A stretch of 64,000 bases of DNA from the NCBI RefSeq assembly GCF_035582795.1, contig NC_134366.1:111032256-111096255 (forward strand), written 5' to 3'. Source of the stretch: Mycteria americana. Lineage: Eukaryota > Chordata > Aves > Ciconiiformes > Ciconiidae. The notes below the pieces were generated by a model. That model was not told the DNA's origin. It made no database searches and saw only the letters and a list, made by a program, of their open reading frames with translations. Of this stretch, positions 23,301 through 36,200 are shown piece after piece. A program made the position numbers and the translations under genes. Every line of letters starts with the position of its first letter. Position 1 is the stretch's first letter.

Positions 23301-26300
23301 TGCTGACAGCAGCATGCCGCTGGCCGAGAGATTTCCCAGTTTCCTATCAGGAATCAAGCTATTATTCCCCACCAGGAAACAGGACAGAAGAATATGTTTT
23401 GCTTTTGTGGCATGTAGATACTCCTTTTTTTCCAGCTGCCCATCTATGAAGTCACCTTTCCTTCTGCAAGTAACCCTCCCAGGTCACCAGATTTAGTTTC
23501 CAGGAAACCACTGCTGCTCATTTAAGTTACTTAAGCAAGGGAAAAAACAGCTAAGTGGGGATATACAAACCTTCTCACCATCTTTAATAGAACTCCAGCT
23601 TTCAAATAAAGCAGAGTGGGGCAGTTCCATCAAGTTTGACTGGGAAGGAATCTGGGCAAGAAAAGCAGAATTATCTTGGGGTTGGGGGCACAGAGAAGGT
23701 ACAAAGGTGATCCAACTACTTTTAGTTTAGTATTTGAAGGGATTTTGCATACTTTAACATAACTTAGCTAAAGAGAAGCTTGCAAAAAAATCTCACCAGT
23801 TTACAGCCACATGCCATTTGGGTCAACTGCCAGTAAGCTGGCCTCCTACCTGGTTTACCCCTAAGAGGCAAGTGGTAGACAAGTAAAAAAAGAACATCAT
23901 TTAGCAATAGTCTAAACAGTACATAAATCTAAGCTAAGCAGGCATGTGTTGGTGCCCGTTATAGGCCCAGCCAAGATTCAGACACTTATGAGATTAGATA
24001 AGTTTGTAACCGTGTTCCTTTTGATGGCCTTGCTTATGCTTGCTTGTAAATAGAGCTGGCACGTCTCTACTCAGGAAAATTAGGAGTTTGTAGCTGTTCA
24101 CATTTGTAAAGCTGTTCCAGGCATAACTCTACTCCAGACAGACCGTGGTGACTGTAGGCAAAGACCACAAGGAAGAAACTGCAAAACCAGCCAGAACATT
24201 TTTCCAGTGTTTACCATCACATGGGAGTTAGTTAGCACAGTAAAAATACATAGCAGCTACCTAGCCTAACCAAAGCCCTCAAACATCTGCAGTCTTGCCC
24301 CCCTCCTGGCAGTACTTCCCCCTAACCAGAGATTGGTCTCACAGTTAAGTCAGTTCACTTAGGAGCCTTTAAATAAGCATCAGTTGAGGGATATTATACA
24401 AGCTTTGTGTTATATATTAACTGGAGCTGGCCAAGCCTTTCAGTAAACAGGTAAAAAACCGATGCTATGAAGTTCTGTGTGGAAAATACCAAGGAGCCTC
24501 TGTACACCCAGCAGATGGTGCTGTAAGGTTCTGTGCTTCACTGATGCATTCTGGTTTTCATGTTTAGCTCACACTGTGTCAGACACTTCTGTATTGCACA
24601 ATAGTGCTGTTATTCAAACAACTTGGGCTAAGCAAATTCTTCATACAATGCACAAGCATTCCAAGATGTAGCAAGCCAGGTCTCTGCAACAGATCCTAGT
24701 TTTCTAGAAGCCTTCAAGGAGTCAGGTCTGAAGCAGGCCAGCTACAGAAACAAGCTGGCACCACAAGTCCTTTTTGTCTGTGTTGTTCATTCAGGCCAAG
24801 TACCACTACTTTTGTGGTCACCTTAGGTAGGGACAAGAGAGGTTACAGCTAAAGCAAGCTTTACTGAAGGAAGGTAACAGATACTGATGATTTCCAACTT
24901 TAAAATTATACATCTAAACAAATCTGAAATCCCATTAAGTCTCAAAGGGCCTGTTACTTCAGCAAGTTACTCCTGCATGCTTAAATACACCCCTGCATTT
25001 TGCTCAAGCCAAAGTCCCATTTTAATCTCCTTTTCACAGGGTTCTGGCACTCACCCCATGCCAAAGTATTTCTGCTGTCTATCCAACAGGATCCTATTCC
25101 CAGCCTCTTCTACAAACCCCTTAACACATTCTTCTGTTTTGGGCAACCTTCACAACGCTGCCGTGCTGTACTTATTCAGGCAGTATAGGATCTGATGCAG
25201 TGTCTTCAGTGCAGAACTTGAGACAATTAAGTGATTCTCTCAAGAAAATAGTTACAAATGGAAGGACAGCTACAGACATGCTCACTTTCTGAACATAGTT
25301 CATGACATTATCAGCTTTTCTCCTGCCAAATTAAGCTTTTTCTTTACATTGCGAGAAACTGTATTACCTCAGTCCAGGAACTAGATTTAAGTTGTGATGC
25401 TCTTCAAATTGATAGGTAGAAAACAAGCCATATAGAACTCACCAACAGCCAGGGAATTGTCTTTTCATGTAAGTTTAGAGAAGTCTGACATGTCAATTCA
25501 GTAACTGAGGAAGCTGCTTTAAACACATTGACTGCTAGGACTAGTTATCCTGTATAACTAATTGATCTCAGCATACAGGTGACTTTCAAATATTCCGGCA
25601 TGCCACTCTTGTCCTATGTACAGGCTGCACATTGTATCAGAGTAGTTCCACTGTCACTGAAAGGTGAGAACCTAACAGCCCAATACCCAGTGTTTGTACA
25701 TATGCTTGGTGCTAGCAAGTACTGACACAGGCATGTGACAGGTCTCAGCCTATACCCCAGCTGCAAGTGCAAAGTTTAATGGTACCAGATTATCTCCAGC
25801 CATCAACTTCCATGACAAACCAAACAGAACACAACAAACAAGGCAGAGAAGCTTTAGAAGCTTCACAGTGAGAACAGAAGCTTCTCTCTGCCCTAACAGC
25901 CATCCATTACTAAGACCCCAGATCAAGCAACAGCGAAAACCAGATAGACGAGACATTCCTTCCTTCTGCCGCCCAAGGGAGGAAGCATCACATGCTGCTC
26001 ACCTATTTCTCAGGCTACAGGACTGCACCATGCTCTCAGGCAGTTCTCAGAGCAAGGCATCATCACTTGAAATACTTATCTAGCTTACCAGCCTGCTAGC
26101 GCTGGTCAGGGAATTTAGAAACAGCAAGGCAAATCCAGTTCAGATTAGCACACATTTAAGAGTGTTTGTCTTTTGACATAATGCCAGAAGCACTGAGTAT
26201 TTCCAAAAGACAGCTTGAAGTTGGATGTCAGTCAGTAGTTGCAATGAGTGATGCTCTTGTCTCCCCACTTATGCCTACAAATTCCACCCACTCCCTTGCA

Positions 26301-26580
26301 GTATCAGTTGTGCTACAGTGTGATGACCTGGCTTACAGAGCCAAAATGGAACATTTTCTGAGCTTGTTTTCCCTCAGGAGAGCAGGATTTAGCAACATCT
26401 GCTTCAAAACAAGCTGTTATTGAGGCAGAGCCTAAGGAATAAATATTTGGATTCCCAGGAAGTACAGTCTGTGTAGCCATGTTGCTCATCTGCCTCTATA
26501 GCCACAGAAGAGTTCCTCCCAAGTTACCTGAAGTTGCTTTCCCTCCCAAGTCATTGTTTAATCCTTACAGACCAAGAGAC
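17400..26580. other. Region downstream of CNDP2: no gene recognised
   Basis: No exon of a known family, RNA gene or transposon was seen. The open frame at 17584-17829 (minus) starts MALEKE and is followed by a good donor-like GTATGT. It would leave in phase 0, so it cannot be the missing CNDP1 first exon without another exon between. From about 23 kb rightwards the plus strand becomes CpG-poor with C exceeding G, like the CNDP2 introns. Confidence 0.5.
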
Positions 26581-26599
26581 AAACTCTAGAGCATGATTA

Positions 26600-26605
26600 T
26601 TTATT
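26600..26605 (-). terminator. Candidate CNDP2 polyadenylation signal
   Basis: TTTATT on the plus strand is AATAAA on the transcript strand. It is the first canonical signal I found downstream of the CNDP2 stop codon and would give a 3' UTR of roughly 630 nt. The assignment is inferential; transcripts could run further left. Confidence 0.4.
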
Positions 26606-26669
26606 GTCCTTCTTAGGGAACACAAAGGCAGCTTTACAAAAAGATGGCCAGTAGTCAGTACCACAGTGA

Positions 26670-26687
26670 ATTAGGTTATAACCTAAT
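26670..26687. repeat. Perfect 18-bp palindrome
   Basis: ATTAGGTTATAACCTAAT is its own reverse complement with no spacer. It lies in the presumed CNDP2 3' UTR, about 65 bases upstream (on the transcript) of the candidate polyadenylation signal. Confidence 0.85.
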
Positions 26688-27214
26688 CATTGAAACCTGC
26701 AGGCAGGTATAAACTGTAAGAGACAAACTGCTCTTCCAAATCACTCCGCAAGATAGATGCCTCACTACAGCTTGAACACATTCCAGTATAGCCCCATAAT
26801 CTGTCACTTCAAGTACTTCCAAGACATACCCAGGAATAAAAACCTTAAATTTGGCTGGCAGTTCTGCAACTGTTGTGGCTGCTTAAACAGTTGAGAGCAA
26901 ACTGTTCATCCTGCTTTACAGGAAAAGTAGATGAATACCACAAACCACAACTTTGAAGTGATACAGAAGGGACAAAGATGCAGCTCAGGACTGCTGGCCA
27001 GATAAGAAATAGTCTGTCTCATTTGAAGAAAGCATTTAAAGTACTATTTTTTGTAGACTGTGTTCTTTGTGAAGTGGAACTGCATGCTTCCCTCTCCCCC
27101 ACCAAAGCAGTGGAGTGTTGGTGGAAAAAGGGAGCCATGTAAGACTTGGTAATTGATGACATTTTAAGAAAATTCAGATTTCTGATCCATAAGCCAGAAG
27201 GTAGGGTGTCTAAC

Positions 27215-27284
27215 TTAGTCCTTCAGCTGGGAGACTTCATAGAGGTATGCACCAAGCATCTTCACCCCCTGGATGTAGTTGTAC
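27215..27284 (-). CDS. CNDP2: CNDP2 exon 12, C-terminus and stop
   Basis: The acceptor is TTTCCAG|G, followed by [18 protein letters not shown], then QLKD and TAA at 27217-27215. The QLKD C-terminus is identical to the mammalian protein. Confidence 0.96.
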
Positions 27285-30200
27285 CTGGAAAGAAGACGCT
27301 TCCATTAGCATTGTCTTAGTTTGAGCTATATTTCTAGCAGTTGTGCTTTTTGCAGTATCAGTCCTATGCACACAGACACTACAGGCATTACTGTTGCAGG
27401 CAACAGGCACCACTTCCAACCTCCCTGCATCTCCCCTGGCAAGAGAGAAATGCCATCCTTGGGGTATGGGGTGGCCACGCTTGGAGACCAAAGTATAAAA
27501 ACTGCTTCTGGTTTCAAGTGTATAAAACCAGAAGCAGTAATGAGATCAAGATTCAGCTACAGACTAGTTACCCAACCACTCATTCTCTACTAGGGAGAAA
27601 TGGCACTTTGCCTTCTAGAGAGTTAAAGAAAAGCAAGAGCTCAGTTATTCTTGGTCCTTTTCATAATACATGCCAAGACCCACAGCACAACTCAGCCTGG
27701 CATAGGGATAAATATTCTCATACCTATTTAGCTTCTCATTTTGAGAGTGGGCACCATCATCTGCAGCTCCAACAGGAAGCAGCATGACATTCTTGCCTGT
27801 TGCTTCTTGAAAAGTAAGGGTAACAGGAATGCTTCCTCCCTCCCTCGTCAGGTCTGGTTCAACTCCAAAAACTAGAACAAAGTGATACTCTAGTCAGTTT
27901 GGAATTATATTTGTTTTTCCAACACACATCCTTAACTGCTGCTTAAGCAAACAAGTTACCAACCACTTCTGTACCATGTGCTGACCAAATCTTGCTCTGT
28001 TTTAATCAGCCAGACTGCAGAGGTTGCAGACTTGTGGCATTTGCCCCCCAGGTGTAGTGCTGGAGTCCTGTCACTTTCAGAGTTCAGTTACACAAGGAAG
28101 CTTGTTTGCACTCCAACACAGAAGTTAGATTTGCTCTAGTTGCCCTAGCATAACTGATTAAGAAGGATGCTAGGATGACTAAACTTTGAGGGCTTTGGCT
28201 AAGCAAGTGATCTGAACTACTGACAGTCTCATCCTTATGCAAAAGCAACACCATACCAATGGACTTGTTCCAGTATAGTAGGAATGAGCTTCATATCAAG
28301 TTTTTCCTTCCTGTACCTCAGACTTGAGTTTAAGGATTGCACATGACATGCTTCCTTACTTAGTGAGCCAAACTTATGTAATAAGTGCAGAACACTGCAA
28401 ACATGACCTCCTCAGTATTTCTTGAGGTACTGGAACAAGAGCTTTAGTCCTCCCAACGCCAAGTGGAAAACCCACTGACCTGTCTTCATGGCCCTCCTAC
28501 CAGCCATGTAGTGGGGATGGTTGAAGTCTGACACCCAGGGTTTTCCACCATGGCCTAAGTATACTCTGAATTTGTTGGGGCTCTGCAGCTCCGCAAACTT
28601 TTTGCTCACATAGTCTTCAACCTGTAAAAGGAAGATTGAACAGTCTTATCTACTGTCAGCATTTGTATGAACACTGGTAAAGACTGTATACTAAAAGCAT
28701 CTTAGGGACTTGCAGGTCACTACTACTGTGCAGCAATACTTTTCCTGTTACTATTATTTCATATTATTCCCATGTATCTCTGCTCTGAAGTCAGAATATC
28801 TCCTTTAGGCAAGTTAACAGTATACTGTAGAAGTTAGCCAATATGTCAAACTCTTACGCTTTTTTGAATATGCACTTCTGAAAATACAACTGCCCTACAA
28901 TTAAATTAGCATTTACTCCTGAGCCCTTTCTTCAAGTTAGTTGACAGAAATTGAATAGCCAGGCCACAACAGTCCAGTGCAGGACCATACAGCAAGTCCC
29001 CCAATTATCCGAGTTGAGGTGCAGAACAGGGAAGATGGTAGCAAAGTAAGTAACTGGAACAGCTTTTAGAAACCTGAAACACTCTTCCCCCAGGCATGAA
29101 AACAGGAGAAGTTTAGAGACACTAGTTGTTTTGACACCATCAATCCATCTCAACATACATGCTTTGTGACTTCTTCAGGAGTCATGTTTGGTACAAGTCT
29201 GATTGAGAACTTGCCAATCACTTTCCTAGGAATCACAGTCTTGGCTCCAGAGGCTGAGAAGGCTCCTTCAATTCCATGGAGAGACAAGGAAGGATATCTC
29301 CACCTATGCATAAGGATATGTCTCTGCAGAAGCAAAGGGAAAGATGCAAGGTTACATGAAGTTTGACAGAGATCCCCAAAGTAATAATTTCTTCAATCTA
29401 AAAGACTTTGCAAGAAACAGTGCTTTCTCCCATGGAGAAATGCAGCTCATTCAAGACCACTCTGTTAACAGGAGAAACAGCTTCTTGTTAACAGGAAAAC
29501 AGACATTTTGATACAACAGCTGGGTTTTCAGCACCTTAAGAGATTCAGTAGCTCTAGTTTGGCTTTCTCCTAGTTCTATGGAACTTATAGGACATGACCA
29601 GTCTGCTTCTGACAAGGACATAAATACCATTTATAAGGTGCCCAAGCACAGTGGGTAGGGAATGTATTGGAAGCTCTAGTCCCCACTGCCTCAAGGCAGG
29701 CAGGTGCCTTCACCACTAAGTCACATGCTTATAAAGATCACAAGTTTTCTAAAAGCCTCACCACTGTGCAGAGGCATACAGTGTGCTCCTATTTATATCC
29801 TCAGTTGTATTAAACTGCCTGAACTCCAGGTTGATTAAAGTGAGCACTATTGCCTTTTTCAGATACACTTCTGTGTTTCTTCCTTGTTGCCTTGGACACA
29901 GCTGTTCAGTACACTAGATACTGTGAATTCAACATATTTGTGTCCTGTATAGCTACAGTATCTCAAACTTGAACTTCACTGCAGAGATTCAGGAGACTTA
30001 ACATTAAAGCCCACAAAATTTCTAAGTTTGTTTTGTTCCAGGTACAACCTGCTTCTAATCTTCTCTCAAAGAGAATTTAACGGTCAGTGTTCAAATCTTT
30101 CAAGCACATTGTTTCTCACCTGGAGATTACAGCCTTCTCTCCCATATCTCCCCTTAGTCCTAAGACCCTTCTTGCATGCAGCTTAGTTAGAACTCCTTTG

Positions 30201-33200
30201 GTAAGTTAAGCTACAATTTCAGTCTAGCTAAGACTGAACAGCTTTAGTTCAGTATCATATATGAAGAGCATCTTGCCAGCTCCTTCTTATATACAAGCTA
30301 TATTTCATTCATTACTTTACAGGACAAGGCTAAACAAGGAAGCCTGTGTGCTCTCAGTTGATATAAACCCAAACATGTAGAGACAAAGCTGAGTATATAA
30401 AATTGTTACTTATACCTATTTGAGTTGAGTCTGAAGTCTCCTCCTGACAGTACTAGGACAGAAGACAGACCTGCACATGTAAACTTGTCTTTTACAACAC
30501 TTGTTTCCACTTTTTATGATAGACATATTTACATCAAGGGTTTAATGTTTTAAAATTAGTATGCAATACCTATACCTTGCAAGATTCACCATTAAAAGCA
30601 TTCATTTGGAGAGCTCCCAGGATGAAGATTTGAGAAGTTCAGACATGAGTTTATTGAACTTGACCCTGTTCAAAGATTTGGGTGGCTGCCTAGTTCATGG
30701 CTACAAAACAGTCCTTGCTTGCCAGGCCTAGGAAGATGTTCAGTATGTCAACCTTAAGTTCACAGTTAGATCTCAAGCTGTTTTCTCACCTTATGAGAAG
30801 TCATCTCTATGAGCAACTACTTTATTTCTGATAACTCATTGAATTTCTCAGATGTAGGAAAACAGATGCTTTGTGTAGATGTGCTATCTGACATCTGGAA
30901 AAGTGCTAGCAGTTCTTATCCAGCATTAAGAGAACAGTACTAGATAAAGAAAGTTCTGTACAAGTTTAAAATGCCACTTATACATAGACTAAAGAGCAAA
31001 TTTAAAGTTGCCTAGACAGTTTGCCTTAAACATGGGATAACCTAGACTAAGTTTCCAAGCACCTAACACTTTGCAGAGGAACTGCTAATGTTAAGTATGC
31101 AGTCAACTATACAGTAGGTGAAGTTATCTTCAAAGCAATCTCACCATTTTAAAGACATCAGATGAATTCTCTGCCTACTAAGTTACTTGGTAACTACACA
31201 AGTATCCACAGAAGCTTGTTTGTCTTCTACTAAAATAGGTTGAACTAACACAGCTAGCCAGGGGAGAGAGGAAGGAGTACAATATACCTTTGTATCATGC
31301 AATAGTTTTGTTGCTCCTACATCTTTTGCATATTCTTCCAGGTCAAAATCAATCTTCTCATATAGTGCCAGCTCCTCATCAGTAACAGGTGCCACTGCTT
31401 CATTAAGGCCTGGGATGAGGATTTTCCCTTTCTTGTCTATAAGAGAACCTGTAAACAAGCACCTAATATCAGGATTCAATCAGAAGAAACAAGATGTCAT
31501 TGCTGGGAACACTTCCCATGGGAAATAGAAGTCTTTGCCTTCTGAAAACTCTGTAAATGTAATAAAACTCTGGCCTCTACCTCCCAGAGCCTGTACCACT
31601 AAGCATGGAAGGCACTTTGGAATTTGCAGGTATCCAAAATGTGTACTTCCTTGCAACTGCATTTAATTCTACTGTTACATATTTGGCTGGCTGTTTGAAG
31701 GGAGGATTCCCAAGGAGTTCAATATGGCATCTGTAGAAGAGTTTGCAGAAAAGAGCCAATTTAATTAACATACAAGTTTGCAGCAAGATTTTAGGGGAAG
31801 CTAAAGTAGCAGACAACTTCTTGGCAAGACCTTCCTCATATTTCTGTATCTAAGGCATCAGCCTGTTTTATGCATACCTGGCAAGCACCATTTCATTGGT
31901 CATTGCTTTGCTAGTGTAAGCAGCCCTTAGGAGCCCCTCTCACTGCAAACAAACTCATGCTTTAATGGCTCTTACTCCCACTTCAGACACATTTAGTGAA
32001 ATCTGCTTTTTTCTTACCCATTAGAGTAATGAGATCTGTCATGGCCTCATGTACTGAACCACCATAAACTCCAGAGTGAAGGTCTTTGTCACTACATTCC
32101 ACCTGGTTTGAAGTGAATTAAGATTGAGGTTAATTTTAGCATGAAGACACTGCCAAATGCACAGAACAGACTTTTACCCTAGCTTTTTGCTGCATGTATT
32201 TTGAGAATGCATCTGTTTTTGAAGCCAGACCACTCAGTTGTACATTAAAGCAGATGTTTTTATTGCTCTGTGGAATACAAGCCACAGAGTACTGACAGTC
32301 CCAACCTTGGAGACGTCAGTGGTAACATCTCTTCCTGCACTCAAGGAAATATCTGGATGAAGATATCTAATGCCATGAGAATCCTCCAGTGAAGGCACTA
32401 GCTTATCTTGCTTCATACATTTGAAAGCTATCCCTCCCACCAAAGTATCATATAGGATAGTAAAAGGAAGATATTTAAATAATTAGTAAAAACAGTTCTA
32501 TTTTAGTCAGTTTCACCTTTTCTGAAGAAAAGTTATTGGCATGAAAACATTAGAGCTACCACACTTCTCCAGTAGAAAGTCAGCTTAATAATACTGGTTT
32601 CGCAGTGTATTTCACCACTTACCTCTATGAAGTAGTAGCAGATACCCCTCAAGCCATAGGTGATACAAGGCTTCTTCTTGCCTAGCCAGTAGTTGTCAGA
32701 AATACAAACATAATCCACATCTTTGAAAAAAGCATCTCGCTGAGCAAAAATCAGTTCATCAAGGCCTTCAGATCCTGATTCTTCCATACCCTCTAGGCAG
32801 AACTTAACATTTACTGGAAACTCCTTTGAAAATGAAAAACAAGAACACATTAAGTATGTGAGAACAGTGGTCTCCTTCAGCAATCAGTAATTTTCATCTG
32901 TCACATACAAAGAAAAATGGACATGAGTAAGTTAGTTCCATGACAGTGGAATTTGTTAATTATACACAAAGTATTACAAAGTTTGGACTGTGCTTACATT
33001 AAGGGCACTTACACCACCCTTCATTTGACAGAATTCAAACTCTTCCAAAAGTTTTAACTAAGCTCTAGAACAACTTGTTCCCAATCCTCTTAACTGTGGG
33101 AATACAGCAGAGATCTGTTGCCAAAGGTAAGTCACAGGGCTAGGAAAACTAATGTTAACCACAGAAATTGCATGCCACGGTAGGAGAGTCAGAGCTACCC

Positions 33201-36200
33201 TGTCTATCCAGTCTACCATATTCTATGCCTAGACAGCACCCGAGAACTGCTAATTCTTCTCACAAGTAATAGCAACTTGTCTTGCAAGATAAAGCAGATA
33301 TCCTGAGCTATTTCTGATTGCACTTTCTTGAACAGAAACAGCAAAGCTCCCAGTTTAGTGTTACTAAATTAATCCCTTCTTCAAGCTCAGTGGCAGTGAG
33401 ACATTAAGCTTTGCTAAAGGCCAAGCTAATTTGACATCCTTAGATGACAGTGATCACATTTGATTATTCCTCCTGCTCCAGAACTTCACATATGTATTTT
33501 CCTTCCTACACATTTCATTAAAGCAAAAATGTTTAAAGTGCAATCCAAGCATCTACAAGACTAACTTGTCAGCAAGTCCACTCAACCCTACTGGGACATC
33601 AGGGAATTTACAGGACTATTGCATCATTTCTCTGATACCTGAATAAGCAGGCTTGCCTCACAAGGGTTTGTGGCTTGGATAACATTTATTGCTAGACTCA
33701 GCTGTATGTAAAAAAGCAGGATACGTTTTGGACACATGCCTGGTTAGTTTGTTGATAAGCTTCCAAGGCATTCAGCCAGGCAAGCACAGGACCTTTGTCA
33801 TCTGTTGATCCTCGCCCATATAGCTTTCCTGTAGAAACAGGGTATAAGTTAACCACTGTGGAGAAAAATTAGCATGAAGCTTCAGTCACCTCTTGCCTGC
33901 AGGAGAAAACATCCTTTTGGATAAACTTTTTAGCCCTGCTTATATTAACTTTCATTTCCAATTCTTCTGAAGTAGCAGTTTTACATCCCACTTCATACAC
34001 CCGTGCAAGTGGGACAAGTACAGGACTGCAATAGTTCTCCCACTTAGAGCTACCCCACCTCTTCCCCCAGCTGCTCCCTGGATAGGATCTGAACATTAGC
34101 CTGGAAAAGATGTAACTCTGCCTTGGGCTAAACTGTTCCCATATCCTTCACAATAATATCATTTTCTACAAACACAGCAGTAAGGATATAGAAACAAGCT
34201 ACCTCCTTTTAACAGGAACCTATCCAGTATTAGCTTCAATTCAATAATTCTTTATTTGAAGAGTAATACTTCAGTAGCTAGTGACCAATAGCTTCTCTGG
34301 ATTCTCCAGATAAATATGAATCTCCCCAGAAAGGGCTTTAGTCAAAGACCAGTTTTACAGGCTACAGGAAGTCCCAGGAAAGGCAGCACATGGGATCACA
34401 GTAGAGGCAGATATTGCTGCAACTGAGAGCTGTGGCTACAACCCCTAAGCACTAGGTGTAACCACAGTGACAGAACAGGCCAGACAGTTTGCAAGGTAAG
34501 GAACCATTGGTAAATGTGCCTCCTACGCTGCCAGGCTGCACAGAGATAAGCCACAGCTGGAGGCAAGACTGCTCTTGCTATCAAGATAAGATAATCCAAC
34601 TTAGTAACTTGGACTCTGCTGCCTGTGACCAAGTGTCCAGGTAGAAATACTAGTTACCACAGATACTTCTTTTCTTGGCAATGATTAACACTTATACAAC
34701 AAGAATGGTTGATGTCCTATTCATATGACCTTTGACACTCAATACTGAACAAATGAAACAAGGGAGAGGCTGTTGGCAGCACCAGCTTTAAATAGAAAAG
34801 AAAGTTTTAGTCTCCTCTTGGCTACTGGCAATGTGTTGTTTCAATAGGAGTTACTGCATGATTTCTTCATCCCCATTTATGGAAGAGGGACACTAGTCTG
34901 GGCATTAGCTCTGTAAAAGAGAGCTTCTGCAGTACTCATTGTAGCACAGCATGCAAACGCAAGGCAACCCAGGGAGGCTGCTGTACCACTCCTGTCTCCA
35001 GGCATAAAGAAGCTGTGTTGAGTGTTTGTCCCCTGTAGTGGTTCAAAAATCCCTGCAGACTGGCATGACCTTACACGCAGCAAGTTGTAAGCAGCACAAG
35101 AAACTAGTTCTAGAAAGCTTTCTGGCAACAAATTGTTACCATGGAAGGCAGCAGTTAAGACTTTGCTGTAGCTACACAGAAGATAACATGCAAGTACAGT
35201 CTAGACTATCAGAAAAGGAAACAAGCCTTAAGAGCAGCTGAGATTTTGCAGCTCTACTTGTTTACCATTTCCCCTCCTGCATCTTTTATCTCAACAGCAT
35301 TAAATAAACACCCATGTTTGTTCTTACTCTTTCCCCTTTCAGTCAAGGGTACAACTTTAGAAGAGTTGAAAAATACCACACCTGTTACAGAAGTGCTCAG
35401 TGTGAAGTCCACCACTCTTACCTTCCCTTTCTACCAGAGTGAAGGGCTCACTATCCCAGCCATCCTCTAGTGCTGCTGGCTGAACATCCAGGTGACCATA
35501 TACACACACAGTCTTTTTGTGTGGATCCGAGCCAAGCGTTCCCAGAACAATTGGTGGTAGAGGGATCTCTGATCCATCAGGCAGCTAGAAATAGGAGGCA
35601 AGAAGTTTTATGCAAATGTGGAATGTCAGAGTGGCACGTTTTTATCAGATGAACGAATTACTTTAACATTACAGAGGTTATGAGATTAGGGGCGTAGACA
35701 GCTAAACAAAAATAAGCTACTTAAACTGATGGCCAGAAGCAGTGTGCCAATGAAGGCGTGACAGCACCATGCTAATAGAAGTTTCCTGACAAGTCCCGGT
35801 AACAGTCAAAGTGTTCCAAGCCACTCAGAACTGTTAGCTTTAAACTAACAGTCCTACATCAGATTTTAGCAGAGCAAGCTGTCTGCATGCCAAACTGCCA
35901 TATCTAATGCTGACCTAAGCATAAGTGATAAACTCCATTCAGTATTGCATTCTGCATTGCTTGTCACTGCACTTTCATCCTGTCCACAATATAGCTCTCT
36001 AGATAAATCACTGGTATCACTGAGTATAACACATGCCTACACCCAAATAAGGTCAGCATAACAGCTTTATTTCTCTATTCCAGCCTATGCTGTTAAGCAA
36101 AGGGCAGGGTACTGCTGATGAACTTGGTTCAAGAGTTGAAATTGGCTTAGTCCTTTGGAATACCCCATAAGCAATTATCACATGCTGTTCTCAGTCAGCA

